From Fusarium oxysporum f. sp. lycopersici 4287 (Eukaryota > Ascomycota > Sordariomycetes > Hypocreales > Nectriaceae): a DNA stretch of 64,000 nucleotides. Made by a program: the position numbers and the translations under genes. The stretch lies in NCBI RefSeq assembly GCF_000149955.1, contig NC_030990.1, positions 744,001 to 808,000 of the forward strand, written 5' to 3'. Shown here piece by piece: positions 22,519 through 33,693 of the stretch; the first letter of the stretch is position 1, and the number at the start of each line of letters is the position of its first letter. The notes under the pieces are model-generated. The model did no database searches. It was given only the letters and a program-made list of their open reading frames with translations, and was not told the DNA's origin.

Positions 22519-24190
22519 ATGGCTCAGAAACCCTCACACAAGCATTCCAAAAGCGTCATGGCTGCTACCGCTCAGGACCACCTCGAGTTCGGAGGCAAGA
22601 TCTCATGGCTTGCTTCCCTCGACACCGCTTTCCGACCTCAGCGCAACTACCGCCGCTCATCCATCATCTGCACCATTGGCCCCAAGACCAACTCTGTTGA
22701 GGCCATCAACAAGCTCCGAGATTCCGGTCTTAACGTTGTCCGCATGAACTTCTCCCACGGATCATACGAGTACCACAAGTCTGTCATTGACAACGCTCGT
22801 GAGTCCGAGGCTACCCACGCTGGTCGCAATGTTGCCATTGCTCTTGACACCAAGGGCCCCGAGATCCGAACGGGCAACACTCCCAACGATGAGGATATTC
22901 CCATCACTGCTGGCCACGAGATGAACATCACCACCGACGATTCTTATGCCACTGCCTGTGATGACAAGAACATGTGAGTACAATAAAACTGATGTTACTC
23001 CTAAAGCTAACTCTTGAAGGTACGTCGACTACAAGAACATCACCAGCGTCATTGAGCCCGGCCGTGTCATCTACGTCGACGACGGTGTTCTCGCTTTCGA
23101 CGTCCTCGAGATCAAGGACGAGAAGACTATCCGAGTCAAGGCCCGCAACAACGGTGCCATCTGCTCCAAGAAGGGTGTCAACCTGCCCAACACTGATGTC
23201 GATCTGCCCGCTCTTTCCGAGAAGGACAAGGCTGATCTCAAGTTCGGTGTTGAGAACAACGTCGACATGGTTTTCGCCTCTTTCATCCGCCGCGCTCAGG
23301 ACATCTATGACATCCGTGAGGTTCTCGGCGAGAAGGGCAAGCACATTCAGATCATCTCCAAGATTGAGAACCGACAGGGTCTCAACAACTTCAAGGAGAT
23401 CCTCGAGGCCACCGATGGTGTCATGGTTGCCCGTGGTGATCTCGGTATCGAGATTCCCGCTGCTGAGGTGTTTGCTGCCCAGAAGAAGCTCATTGCCATG
23501 TGCAACCTCGCTGGCAAGCCCGTCATCTGCGCTACTCAGATGCTCGAGTCCATGATCAAGAACCCCCGCCCCACCCGTGCTGAGATCAGCGACGTCGGTA
23601 ACGCCATCACTGATGGTGCCGACTGTGTTATGCTTTCTGGTGAGACAGCCAAGGGTAGCTACCCCTCCGAGGCTGTCAAGGAGATGCACGAGACTTGTCT
23701 CAAGGCCGAGAACACCATCCCCTACGTCTCCCACTTCGAGGAGATGTGCACTCTTGTCAAGCGACCTGTCTCCACTGTCGAGTCTTGCGCTATGGCTGCT
23801 GTCCGTGCCTCCCTCGATCTCGGTGCCGGTGGTATCATTGTCCTCTCCACCTCCGGAGAGTCGGCCCGCATGCTTTCCAAGTACCGACCCGTGTGCCCCA
23901 TCTTCATGGTCACCCGAAGCCCCACAACATCTCGATTCGCCCATCTGTACCGTGGCGTGTACCCCTTCCTGTTCCCCGAGACCAAGCCCGACTTCACCCA
24001 GGTTAACTGGCAGGAGGATGTCGATCGCCGAATCAAGTGGGCCGTCAACAACGCTCTCCAGCTCAACGTTCTCACCCCCGGTGACACCGTTGTCGTTGTC
24101 CAGGGCTGGAAGGGCGGCATGGGTAACACCAACACCCTCCGAATCGTCAAGGCTGACCCCGAGCACCTTGGCATTGGTCAGCTTCAGTAA
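22519..24190 (+). CDS. PYK1: Pyruvate kinase
   Basis: Exons 22519-22973 and 23020-24190 give 541 aa. The 46-bp intron has a GCTAAC branch point and restores ATG-TAC across the junction. Family landmarks are IICTIGPKT (substrate/nucleotide region), [28 protein letters not shown], the catalytic [11 protein letters not shown] with its metal-binding Glu/Asp, and [11 protein letters not shown]. The enzyme converts phosphoenolpyruvate and ADP to pyruvate and ATP in the cytosol, the last step of glycolysis. A basic/Ser-rich N-terminal stretch of about 40 residues precedes the conserved barrel; fungal enzymes vary here. Strong bias to C-ending codons fits very high expression. The long antisense frame through this gene is a by-product of that bias. 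Confidence 0.97.
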
Positions 24191-25431
24191 AGCATAAAAG
24201 TCTCTTAAAGATGAACCTGGAGTGATGGGGAATTGTTTAATGCGAAATTAGTAATGATAGACAGGGCAATGGTTGTTTCCAAGGTTAGGGTACTGGTTTA
24301 CGAGTTCAGAATCACGTAAAGGAATAAACAGGGCAAGTCCCTTTGCATCATATCATTTTCGTCTGTGAATTGTGCCCTCCAAGCGAGTAAGTCACTCATC
24401 ATAAAGTAAACATTAAGTAGACTTGATATTGCGGAACACTACGGATACCAGGCCGACATCCCGCCGTATAATGTCCAGTACATCTCTCGCCTCAAGTCCC
24501 TAAGGACCCGCCTATCCGAAGTCTTCTAGCCCACACATGCAGCCAAGGATTAAAGGGCTGAGCTATGGAAAGACCCCGAGCTAGGGTCCGGATCTCTCGA
24601 TTCAAGGGTACATTGCTTACCCCTGACGATACGATATATGATGAGATGGGTCTACGGTTTTGTGGTCCGTGTACGAAGGTGTGGTCTGACTTCATAAAAG
24701 GTCGGTGATAACCGATTCTGGCATGATAATGATGATTGAGGTGAATAGTCGGTCCTTCAAGATGAGCTTTTGATACCGTGCTGGGATGGTGAGGTGGTGA
24801 GATGGGTGCCCAGGGATGGACGAGAGCTTTAGGACCCTTTCTGATGGACGTAAATGATTGGATAAGTTCGCGATAGCTTAATATATACTTAGGGCGCTTG
24901 ATGGCTCGTTATTCATTACACCTGGTTGAGGGTGTTGCTGTAGGTCTAGTGGATCAAGGTGCTGGTGTTTACACGCAGGGGATGTCATGATGAGGTGGCA
25001 CTGTCGGTGCTTTTGACGGGGTTCTTATGACAAGGTCAGGTCATCGAGGGTGCACAAGTTGTCCATGTTCAGTCGCTATAGTGGATATTGCGTGAATGCC
25101 GTGTAGTTGTACAGCATCGTGAGATAGGCATTGAAAGGTTTCCTTGACAAGACGCCTCTTTATGCGTGATGACAACTTTCTGTCATCTTGTCCTGTCTCA
25201 TGGCCCTGGCGGTTCGGCTCGAGCCACATCGGTTGTATCCAACGGCCATGCATTCGCGCGTGTGATCAACGCCTCATCTGCAGCTCCGTTGTAAAGCCAT
25301 TGGAGCAGTCTCACTCAGGCGGTAATGCAGTGGACGAGTAATAAGTAAGTGACTTCGTAAATGAATATGCTAATAAATGCTGGGTTCCCTCTATGTATGC
25401 CTGAGAATCGCCGGTCTGTCCACTTTTCCGT
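24191..25431. other. Convergent intergenic region
   Basis: About 1.24 kb between the pyruvate kinase and MFS stop codons. Only short unconserved frames are present. Confidence 0.5.
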
Positions 25432-27319
25432 CTATAAATCCTTGATCTCAAATTTCTTTCTCAAATGCTCTCCATACTTGATGAACAGCCACGGCGCAGG
25501 GATTAGCGCAGCAGCGATGAAGCCCAAAAGGCTGTTTCCCCATCCCATACCGAGTTTATCGTACATTGGCAGTCCCGCGAGAGGTAGAAATGCTCCGGCG
25601 ATTGATCGCATGACAGCGTTGGCGGCGAGGGCGGAGGCTGCGTAGACGGTGAAACTGTCGATGAGGTACATCTGTAGTGACTGTAATATGTCAGTCTAAA
25701 TCACGATACCAAGCGATGGACCTACCATGAAGATGACCAGGTTTCCGACACCAATGATACATGTTCCAAGGATAGGCGCAATCCAATGAGTCTGATACTC
25801 AGCAGTCCATCCGTAAATGAAGAAACCAGCCGGGAGCAAAACAGCACCAATTCTCAGTGGCGGAAGTCGATTCTCGGGCCTCATTGACTCAGCAGGATCG
25901 TCAATGCCTTGCTCCTTAGCAGCCGCAGCCTTCTTCTTCATGTACTTGTCACTCGAGACGGAAAAGTACGCTACGCCAATCATACTACCCACACCAAGAC
26001 CAAGGAACGTCAGGCCTGCGTGAACTGTGTTGAAGTGATAGATTCGCATAAATAGAGGTGTGAGACTCGTGAAGAGAAGATAGAGGTATGCATAGGCGAG
26101 ACCGACGTATACACCGCAGATGATGCAGATCGGTGAGAAGAGGAGCATCTTGAATGGCCGTAGGATACCGCGCTTGAAGTAATCCGCTGGACTGAGGCCG
26201 GCGTCGAGTTTAGATCGAAGGCGGTCATTGCCTGTTTCCTTCTGGAGTCTCTTGGTCTTTCGGGCGAGAATAACGGGTGCGTAGGTCTCTTCAGAGGCGA
26301 AGAAGAAGACGGAGGACAGTACACCAGACATGATAGCGATGATCCAGAATACCCATCGCCAGCCTAGGGCGTCAGTTACGACACCACCAACAACTGGGCC
26401 AATGATGGGTCCAAGAAGAGGACCAATACTGAAGCTCGCCATTGCTGCACCTCGTTTCTCCTGAACAATCATGTCTGCGATTGTACCGCCGCCGTTGGTG
26501 ATGGGTGTCGAGCCAAATGTGCCGCTAAGGAAACGGAACGCGATGAAACTGCTCAACGAGGGAGCTTTGGCGCAGGCAATGACAAATACTGAGAATATTA
26601 GAAGGGCTTGAGGTAGTAAGGTTGCACTTCATACCGATGAAACCAACATTGCAGCAGTGGTAGACTACTTGGCGTCCATATAGCTCTGACAGAGGAGCGA
26701 AGATCATGGGGCCTGCAGCAAACCGAGAACGTAGACTGACACACAGAAGGATGCTAGTTCACGACTTTGACTACCGAATTCGACCATAAGTTGAGGTACT
26801 CCGGGTGCGAACATGGCTATGTCATGTTAGCATGGCTTCATCGTTCAGTGTTCATCGAAGGCCGTGGTATCGAGATACGCATCACGATGAGGGCAACTTA
26901 CACGATGCGAGTGGCGTAACGAACGTCAAGGCCGATACCAGCACACAATTGAGAACCTTCTTCCAAGTCGCAAAATTGTACGGATTCTGGCGATCCTTAT
27001 CACCATCCCACCAAACAATATCGCTCTCACTCTGCGTTTGCGAACCACCCTCTTCCTCGTCTCTCACGGAGCTATTTTCCTTGGCGTGCTTCTCTGGGTC
27101 CAGGGAAGCTCTTTCTCTTGCATGGCTTGCACGTCTATGGCTGGTGAGACTGGCTCGTCTTTGCTCGTCTGCTGGAGTGGGTATAAAGCCAATGTTGCTA
27201 GGAATATCTGCATCGTGGCCCTCGGCAATAGCCTCTCGGGTCTTTTCTTCGCGTGTTGGTTCGCGGGTCAAGGCATGAGATCTTGACTCTTCGCGAGTCA
27301 AGTCATCTTCCCTGCTCAT
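25432..27319 (-). pseudogene. MFS drug/polyamine-type transporter with a 1-nt frameshift
   Basis: Four exons: 27319-26902, 26816-26635, 26588-25726 and 25680-25432, with introns of 85, 46 and 45 bp. The start is the ATG at 27319; the longer upstream frame has no ATG. A charged N-terminal tail of about 110 residues (TREE/TREP repeats) leads into WWDGDKDRQNPYNF, typical before TM1 of DHA1 (12-TM) fungal exporters. Twelve hydrophobic segments follow, with ELYGR in loop 2-3 and GWRWVFWI near TM6. In exon 2 the frame of VYVLG and the frame of AAGPMIFAPLSELYGR differ by one base. The family pattern needs one more T (plus-strand A) in the A run at 26720-26722. No intron can explain it. Either the gene is newly broken or the assembly lost a homopolymer base; every other part looks intact (570 aa if corrected). 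Confidence 0.75.
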
Positions 27320-29304
27320 CTTGAACGTCTCAACTATCTGTTGAAATGTGAGTGAAGTCGGAGATAGTCTGTATTGGGTAATTTCCAGGTTATGCTGGTG
27401 GAGACTTTGCGTTTCGTCTCCCCGGATTTTCGCAAATTCTATTCTGTGGTTCCCCTCCACTTGAGGTCGGCCAGGTTCAATTTTCGTAAAAGTTGTCGTT
27501 GGAAGATGAGGTTATTGATGGGACGACTTGGAGGGTCGGTAACCTGACAAGATGGGCGAGCGAATGGACAAACGAGGTTGGAGGGCCTCGGAGATGCCAG
27601 TGTCGAGGTAGATAGATGTTTGAGAAACAAAGTTAAGTTTGTTTGTTTCGCAAACTGGGAGAAACTGTTCTCGCTTGTGGATGGAGAAACACAAACGGGT
27701 TCAAGGTACCATCATTGGAGAGCACATAGCATGAAGCGAGTCTCGGAAGGAGAAAAAAGGGAAGAGAACAGAGAAAAAACAGAGCTGTCCCTACATCCTT
27801 GAACATAGCCTGAAGCAATGTAACAGGGCCCTCCGCCAATTCGGATTTCCGTCTAAATCTATTGGAGATCTCCTCTTCCAATGCAACGAACCTCGGCCGG
27901 AGCACATCTTCCCCCCTCCCTCTTCTTCGGGTCCTCGCTCGCGTTCGGGTTCAGCCATAAACTCCGTCTACCTACATGACACTAGAGCACGTTGTCTTCG
28001 CAAAGGGTCCCTTTCTCGCATGGGTCTGCCAATTTCATTGGGCAGGGGTCTTGCTTGAAACGGCCTGATCACCCGCTTTCCTAGACATGGCGTGCTGAGA
28101 TAGTCTCGGCCGAGTCATGGAGTTGACGTCCGGTCTATTTCCTCGCAATATCCGTCGGCTTTGGGGAATTTCTCTTGTGCGGAGGTGCTCCCATGGCTTT
28201 GGCTGAGACATTTCCCCGCGCTCTTTTATCTTTTAGCAATAATGGTAGTCTCGTATACGGATATTCGGCCATGAATTGAGGTTCTTCACATAACATCGGA
28301 AGAATTCCCAGTCTGACCACCCATAGATTTCACGTGGTGTGACAGCGGCACCCAAACCGGTACCTATTCTGACAGTATCGCTTTAATTCGACTCAAGAAT
28401 CAACCTGCAGAGGGTTTCTCGTTTAGGTCGTAACCCCGACTCCTCAGCCTTAACGTCCGCGCGACTGCATGTTCGGACAACCAATGCCATCGCCAAAGGT
28501 TGAAGTTCCACTCCCTGTAGCTTGGTGACACGCGCTTTCCCGTGTTTATGTACTGATGTTGGGCATCGTGCACCCACGAGCCGCAAACGTCAGCTATGAG
28601 ATTATCCACAGAATCTCTTCCATGGGGAGCACACAGTGGAGAATGGCACTGATGGTATCTCGGCCACGACGAAGCATTGCGACAGAACGAATGAGACAAT
28701 GGTGCATAACTGGCTTGTAACAGCTACATGCGGGTAAATTAGAAAGCATGGTTTCACTGGTTGTAAAACATTGTGAGTTTGTGTTGCAATCGGGTTTTGT
28801 TGCTTGGGGGCGGATCTCAAAATGGCAACGCTGTGACATCTCGGGCATTGCTGTAAGGCGACAGTATGACAAGCCTGCAGCTGCCTTGACGTTTTCTAGT
28901 GATCGATCAGTATCGTAAACCTGTCGACATTGTCTGTCGAAGCCCAAATCCCCCTTGAGCGCGTGTTTCCGTGTGAAAGGCATGCTCCATCGAACGGCCA
29001 GATGACGGAGCCCGACAATCTCATAGGGCAGTTGATGAAGCAAACCGGCCCTTCTCAGGCTCCTTGCATCGGGAGCCAACATATGTGTCCGTTTGGAAAG
29101 TCAGCCATGTCTGTCTTCTTGCACACGACTAATGAAGGGAGCAATGGCAGTTGACTCTCATGCATGACCATTATCCAAGGCGCCTCAAAGACAGAAGACT
29201 TCCTATTCATCTCTTTTGTGTCTTCTCGTAGCTTGGGAATAGCCTTGCGCTTCTTCATCTGCGGGTCCCTTTAATACGTAATGAAGTAAACGGTTAAAAA
29301 GACT
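27320..29304. other. Intergenic region upstream of the MFS gene
   Basis: About 2 kb. Short frames only; the longest (minus strand, 28594-29082) lacks an ATG start and shows no recognisable domain. No RNA gene or repeat was recognised. Confidence 0.45.
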
Positions 29305-30285
29305 TCATCTGATGACACCAAGTTTCATAAGGTTGTCTCGAAGAGAACAAAGACCCTCAAGAGTGTCTGAGGCTCGTTCTTTCAATGACTCGCATTGAAG
29401 ACTAATGATTTTTGCTGCTTTCGACTCATTGCCGACAGCTAATGATACCGCACCTTCCAGTTGCTCTGCCCTTGAGCTCAGGGAATGCTGGAGCTCGATC
29501 ACCATTGCGATCATCATTGAAGCTGCAGAGATTTTCGGGGCAACGAAAGAGCCGATCTTGATCTCGGGCATGTCGAACTTGGGTTCGTGCTCTCTGGGTA
29601 ACAGCGGTACAGCATGAGCGCACATACGCCCATGGTTAGTGATCATGTCAAAGATATCCAGTAGTCTTAGATGACAGGCCATGATGAGGTGAATAAGAGA
29701 CTGGTCGATTGAAATTCGGGATTTTGAAAGTGAAAATTCCTTTTGTGCGTTATGTATGCAGTCAGGGGCATCACAGCTGATGTCCTCGGGTTCAAGTCGT
29801 TTGAGAACTTCAGGATATAAGTGAAGTAGCTTTTGAGAACGTTGTAGCAGATCTTCAAGGAATGATCCAAGATCAAACTTGCATATCTTCATGAACTCGG
29901 TGAGTTCCCTTATGGATAAATGATCTCGTTGTGAGGTTGGAAAGTTGGTCCGCAGGCGGTCCAGCCCAGCCATGAGATCTGTCAACTGAGATATCTCAGT
30001 GACTTGAGCCGGTGGGGGTGGGTCTGTATCTTCGCTGACAGGCGGCGTTGTGATGAATTGATCCAGGTTAATGCTAGGAACTGGGTCGATTGAAGGCTCG
30101 TCCAAGCCAAGCATAGACCAGTTGAAGGCAACATTGTCAGGATGGCGCAGAGATCGAGTTGGAGGGCTGAAGAGGCAGGTGACTCCAGCTTTGACACAGC
30201 GAGTACAGACTGAAGAGGCAGGGATCTTTGTACATTTTAACTTCTTACTGTGACATCTATCACACGCTTGTCGGAGATCTGACAT
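29305..30285 (-). CDS. Zn2Cys6 transcription factor, AflR-like
   Basis: Single exon, 326 aa, starting at the ATG at 30285 (upstream open frame lacks ATG). The N-terminus carries a Zn2Cys6 binuclear cluster, C-x2-C-x6-C-x8-C-x2-C-x6-C, at residues 8-37 (ACDRCHSKKLKC...CTRCVKAGVTC). The C-terminal half contains an aflatoxin-regulator-like region around residues 240-320 (PEIKIGSF, then MIAMVIELQHSL), found in AflR-type regulators of polyketide clusters. It should bind CGG-type half sites in the nucleus. No biosynthetic genes lie nearby, so a cluster role is unsupported here. It is divergent from the IKS1 gene across a 715-bp shared promoter. Confidence 0.8.
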   Translation of the reverse strand: MSDLRQACDRCHSKKLKCTKIPASSVCTRCVKAGVTCLFSPPTRSLRHPDNVAFNWSMLGLDEPSIDPVPSINLDQFITTPPVSEDTDPPPPAQVTEISQLTDLMAGLDRLRTNFPTSQRDHLSIRELTEFMKICKFDLGSFLEDLLQRSQKLLHLYPEVLKRLEPEDISCDAPDCIHNAQKEFSLSKSRISIDQSLIHLIMACHLRLLDIFDMITNHGRMCAHAVPLLPREHEPKFDMPEIKIGSFVAPKISAASMMIAMVIELQHSLSSRAEQLEGAVSLAVGNESKAAKIISLQCESLKERASDTLEGLCSLRDNLMKLGVIR

Positions 30286-31000
30286 GGTAATGAGTTGTTC
30301 GGGACAAAGAGAGTCGCTTGCGTGTAATTGGGAAGCCCTCGCGATAGTGGGGAAGGAGTTGTTGGTCGAGGATGTGGAAGGAAAATACCCTAGACCTTCA
30401 AAGTTGACATTCTGGCTCAAACTGAGACAGTGGATGAGCTGCAAAAGAATTAGGTTTGACAATACTATAATTACTCTTATGTAGCTCAACGGTTCAGGGG
30501 CAATTAGCTCAAGATCTACCTATCGGACAACGTCAAGATGTAAATCACAAAGCTTAGTTGAGGTGCCTGATAATCAATACGCATTAATTTAATAGCGATC
30601 CAATGCTGTTCAAGCTCCACTTTGTCCCCTGGAGCTCACAAAAGCTGTTAAAAGTACAAAACAGTTAAACAGACTGGACTTTCTAATCAAGTATACTTGC
30701 AGAGGGTGTAGTAATCGCAGCCAAGGACTCATAAAATCTCATTGTAATTTCATGGACTTTAGAGTAGCACTGTTGCGTGTTGTTGTTCACGTTACCTCGA
30801 TATCTCCGATCCCTTGTCAGCATCGATCAACACCACTCACTGCCACTGTAGAACTTCCCCGCGAGACTTTCCACTTCCATTCCACTTCCATTTCCACTTG
30901 AACCAACAGCTCCAACACAAAATCCTCAATCTCCCCATCGCATCATCTTTACCATGATTGCGATCCTGGATTTTGTATCTGATGCTCCCGCTCCAAGGAC
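30286..31000. promoter_or_regulatory. Divergent promoter region between the Zn2Cys6 factor and IKS1
   Basis: 715 bp between two divergent ATGs. A repeated CCACTTCCATT-type C/T-rich stretch at about 30870-30900 precedes IKS1. No consensus TATA box stands out. Confidence 0.4.
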
Positions 31001-33356
31001 ATGTCGCTAATTCCCTACCAGCCCCATGAGGGCAGAGAGATTGTTCTGTACGTCATCACGCTTCCTTTTCTTTGTTGTGCAAGGTATCCATAGCAAGCTA
31101 ACCAACCCTTGTACTTGCAGCCGTCACCACAACGCTATCGTTGTTCGCGATTCTCAATCACATCGACTCGAGATCAGAGGCATCTCGACTTGTCCTACAT
31201 GCCATCAGCCGCTTACTCGTTCCGAAAATACTTCCGACCGAAGCTATGATTCCTTTGGTGCTCGGCAAGAGACCTATGTCGATCCCGATTACTTTCGTAT
31301 GCTCCGCGCTGCCAATGCGAATAACGATAATTCTGCCGATCATCCACCGAGTCCAGTGAGAAGACTTTTTGGTCCTGTCTTTGGCGGTAGTAGCCCGGCA
31401 ACAAATCAGACATCGCCATCTCCAGGCCCAGATGAGGCCGAGTTTGTGTCAAGTACACCCGGTGTCGCGCAAGCGGAAGGCAGCAGAATACGGCGAGATG
31501 CATTCAGTCCCAACTACTTCAACACATTTTTCGTCGAAGAAAGAGTCTTAGGGAAGGGAGGCAAAGGCGTCGTGCTGCTTGTACGACACGAAATTGACGG
31601 ATGCGCCCTTGGTCAATTCGCTTGCAAACGAGTCCCGGTCGGAGATGATCACGCCTGGTTAGAGAAGGTTCTCATCGAAGTCGAGCTTCTTGCCAAGCTT
31701 TCCCATCCAAACCTCGTATCGTATCGGCATGTCTGGCTTGAGGATGTTAGACTCACCCGATTTGGCCCCAGTGTTGCTTGCGCATTCATCCTCCAGCAAT
31801 ACTGTAATGGTGGTGACCTCCAACAGTACATCATCGGCGGAGCACCACGTGAGGCGACCAAAGAGGAACTCAAGGCTCAGATGCGTCGACGATCAAAGGG
31901 TCAACTCGATACTCCTGTCGATTTATTAAACGGCAACCGCAAGCTCCCTTTCGATGAAATTTACACACTGTTCAAGGATATTACATCCGGAGTGGCATAT
32001 CTCCACGCGGCCAACTACATTCATCGCGATCTGAAACCAAGTAATTGCTTGCTCCATCGCGAGGGTAGCAGAACGACATGCCTCATCAGCGATTTCGGTG
32101 AGGTCCAGCCCGAAAATGTCGTCCGTAAGTCTTCAGGCACTACCGGAACCATCTCATACTGCGCTCCCGAGGTCCTCAAAATGGATGTCTCCTCAGGTCG
32201 ATATGCAAACTTCACCACAAAGTCGGATGTCTTCTCGCTTGGTATGATTCTCTACTTTATGTGCTTCGGGCGACTTCCTTACCAGAGCGCGAATGCTCTA
32301 CAAGAAGAACTTGAAGATGTGGATGAACTTCGAGCGGAGATCACCCACTGGCAAGGGTTCCAGGATGAGCGACGTGAGCGCCCAGATCTTCCCTCGAAGC
32401 TATACCAACTCTTGAAGAGACTGTTGGCTCTCAACCCTGGTGAAAGACCTAGTGCCAATGAGGTTCTCAAGGCCATGAGAGGCGAGTCAATGACGTTCGA
32501 GAATGGTGCAAGTCAGGAGCCTGCACCAAATCTCGGGATCGGAACTCGCATACAGAATCTGGACTCGCCCGCTCCCCCAAGTACCCCAGTTCCAGGTAAG
32601 TTTCTTTTTCTTGTGTTGTAACAAACCTACTCTTACAGTTCTACAGGCCCTCGACATCGTCATCAAACGTCAAAATCGGACAAGTTTGAAGAGCTTGGTG
32701 CCCTGGCTAGGACTACTTCGAGAGATCTGTCGCCTACCAAGAGTGCACAAAGTTCTCGGCTGGATCCGCACCGCCAGTCTCTATCGAGACATCGTGGCTC
32801 GCAGTCCATGGTTATGTCCCATAGCCAGGAAGCTCATCCTGGATCTTTTGTGACACCCGCCGTGAGCGTCAGCGACGCATCTGAGCACTCAGAGATGCAC
32901 GAGAGGCGGAACTCTCAAAGCCCTCCACTTTTGATGCCGCCACCTACGACCACAGCTGACGCTCTTAGACGGAGAGCAACTGTGTTTCTCATCCGATCTA
33001 TGCATCTGGCAGGCGATAACTCTCCGCTACTAAGCTATACCCTTCGCCTCGGCTTGTTTGGCATCAAAATGACCACTCTCACACGTCCCTGCTGGCCACT
33101 CATGGTCCAACCCAACGTAGGCATTCCGCTCGTCTGCGTTGCAGCACTGGATCTTGGCCTACCGCAAGTGACGAGCTATTCCCCAACTCTTAGGCAAGGC
33201 TACGGAGACTACTTTACAAGCGGTCCACGAGCGTGGGGCTTAGGCATGAGTCTTCTCCTTTTGTTCCTTCATTTTACAGTGCTGTGGGTTGCGTCAGGCT
33301 GGGCGACGCTGTGTGCCACGAATGAGCATGACGTTTGGGCCGATGGGCCTTGGTGA
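31001..33356 (+). CDS. IKS1: Serine/threonine protein kinase, IKS1 type
   Basis: Exons 31001-31047, 31121-32595 and 32647-33356 give 743 aa. Exon 1 encodes MSLIPYQP...EIVL and joins in frame to RHHNAIVV, the usual Iks1 N-terminus. A CPTC zinc-ribbon-like pair sits near residue 43. Kinase motifs in order are the Gly loop GKGGKG (about 158), FACKR with the ATP-binding Lys (about 182), HRDLKPSN (about 315), DFG (about 340) and APEV (about 365); all catalytic residues are present. The distal of two acceptors (32646) is required at intron 2; the proximal one leads to an early stop. The tail is Ser-rich, then about 150 residues with hydrophobic stretches ending in a likely membrane segment (about 707-728), suggesting membrane anchoring. 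Yeast IKS1 is implicated in cation and drug tolerance, but its substrates are not known. Confidence 0.85.
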
Positions 33357-33693
33357 GGTGATTTGAAAAGTTTTAGTGATGCGAAATGCTTTTAAATATG
33401 TGAATTGATGAAGATATTTGGCCTGCTGATTCATGAGGAGGGGAACGAAGCATACCTGAGATCATAGATTGACCGTTTGGCGAAACAGATTGGATCATAC
33501 AAGTAAAGTGACAATGATACAAAAGAAACGATAGCGGAAATGATTGAGAATGACGAAGGTATCAAAAGGGTTCAAAGAAAAGTGTTTATTAAAACAAAAT
33601 AGAAAGAAGTTTGACCTCGCCATGATACCATATGCTCTCCCAAGATTATCAAAACTGAATGATATAAACCCAACTGCCATGCCCTTTACTGAT
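33357..33693. other. Convergent 3' intergenic region
   Basis: 337 bp, A/T-rich, between the IKS1 and nucleoside-permease stop codons. No gene is seen. Confidence 0.5.

Noticed and set aside
22928..24166. A 412-codon open frame antisense to pyruvate kinase, and similar long antisense frames
   Set aside because: It arises from strong C/G-ending codon bias in the sense gene. The product is a low-complexity Leu/Val/Gly/Asp string with no domain, and it ignores the real intron.
28594..29082. 162-codon minus-strand open frame
   Set aside because: No ATG at its start, no recognisable domain and no splice-consistent extension.
25432..30285. MFS exporter plus AflR-like factor as a small metabolite cluster
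   Set aside because: No polyketide synthase, NRPS, terpene cyclase, P450 or tailoring enzyme lies between or around them, and 2 kb of empty DNA separates them.
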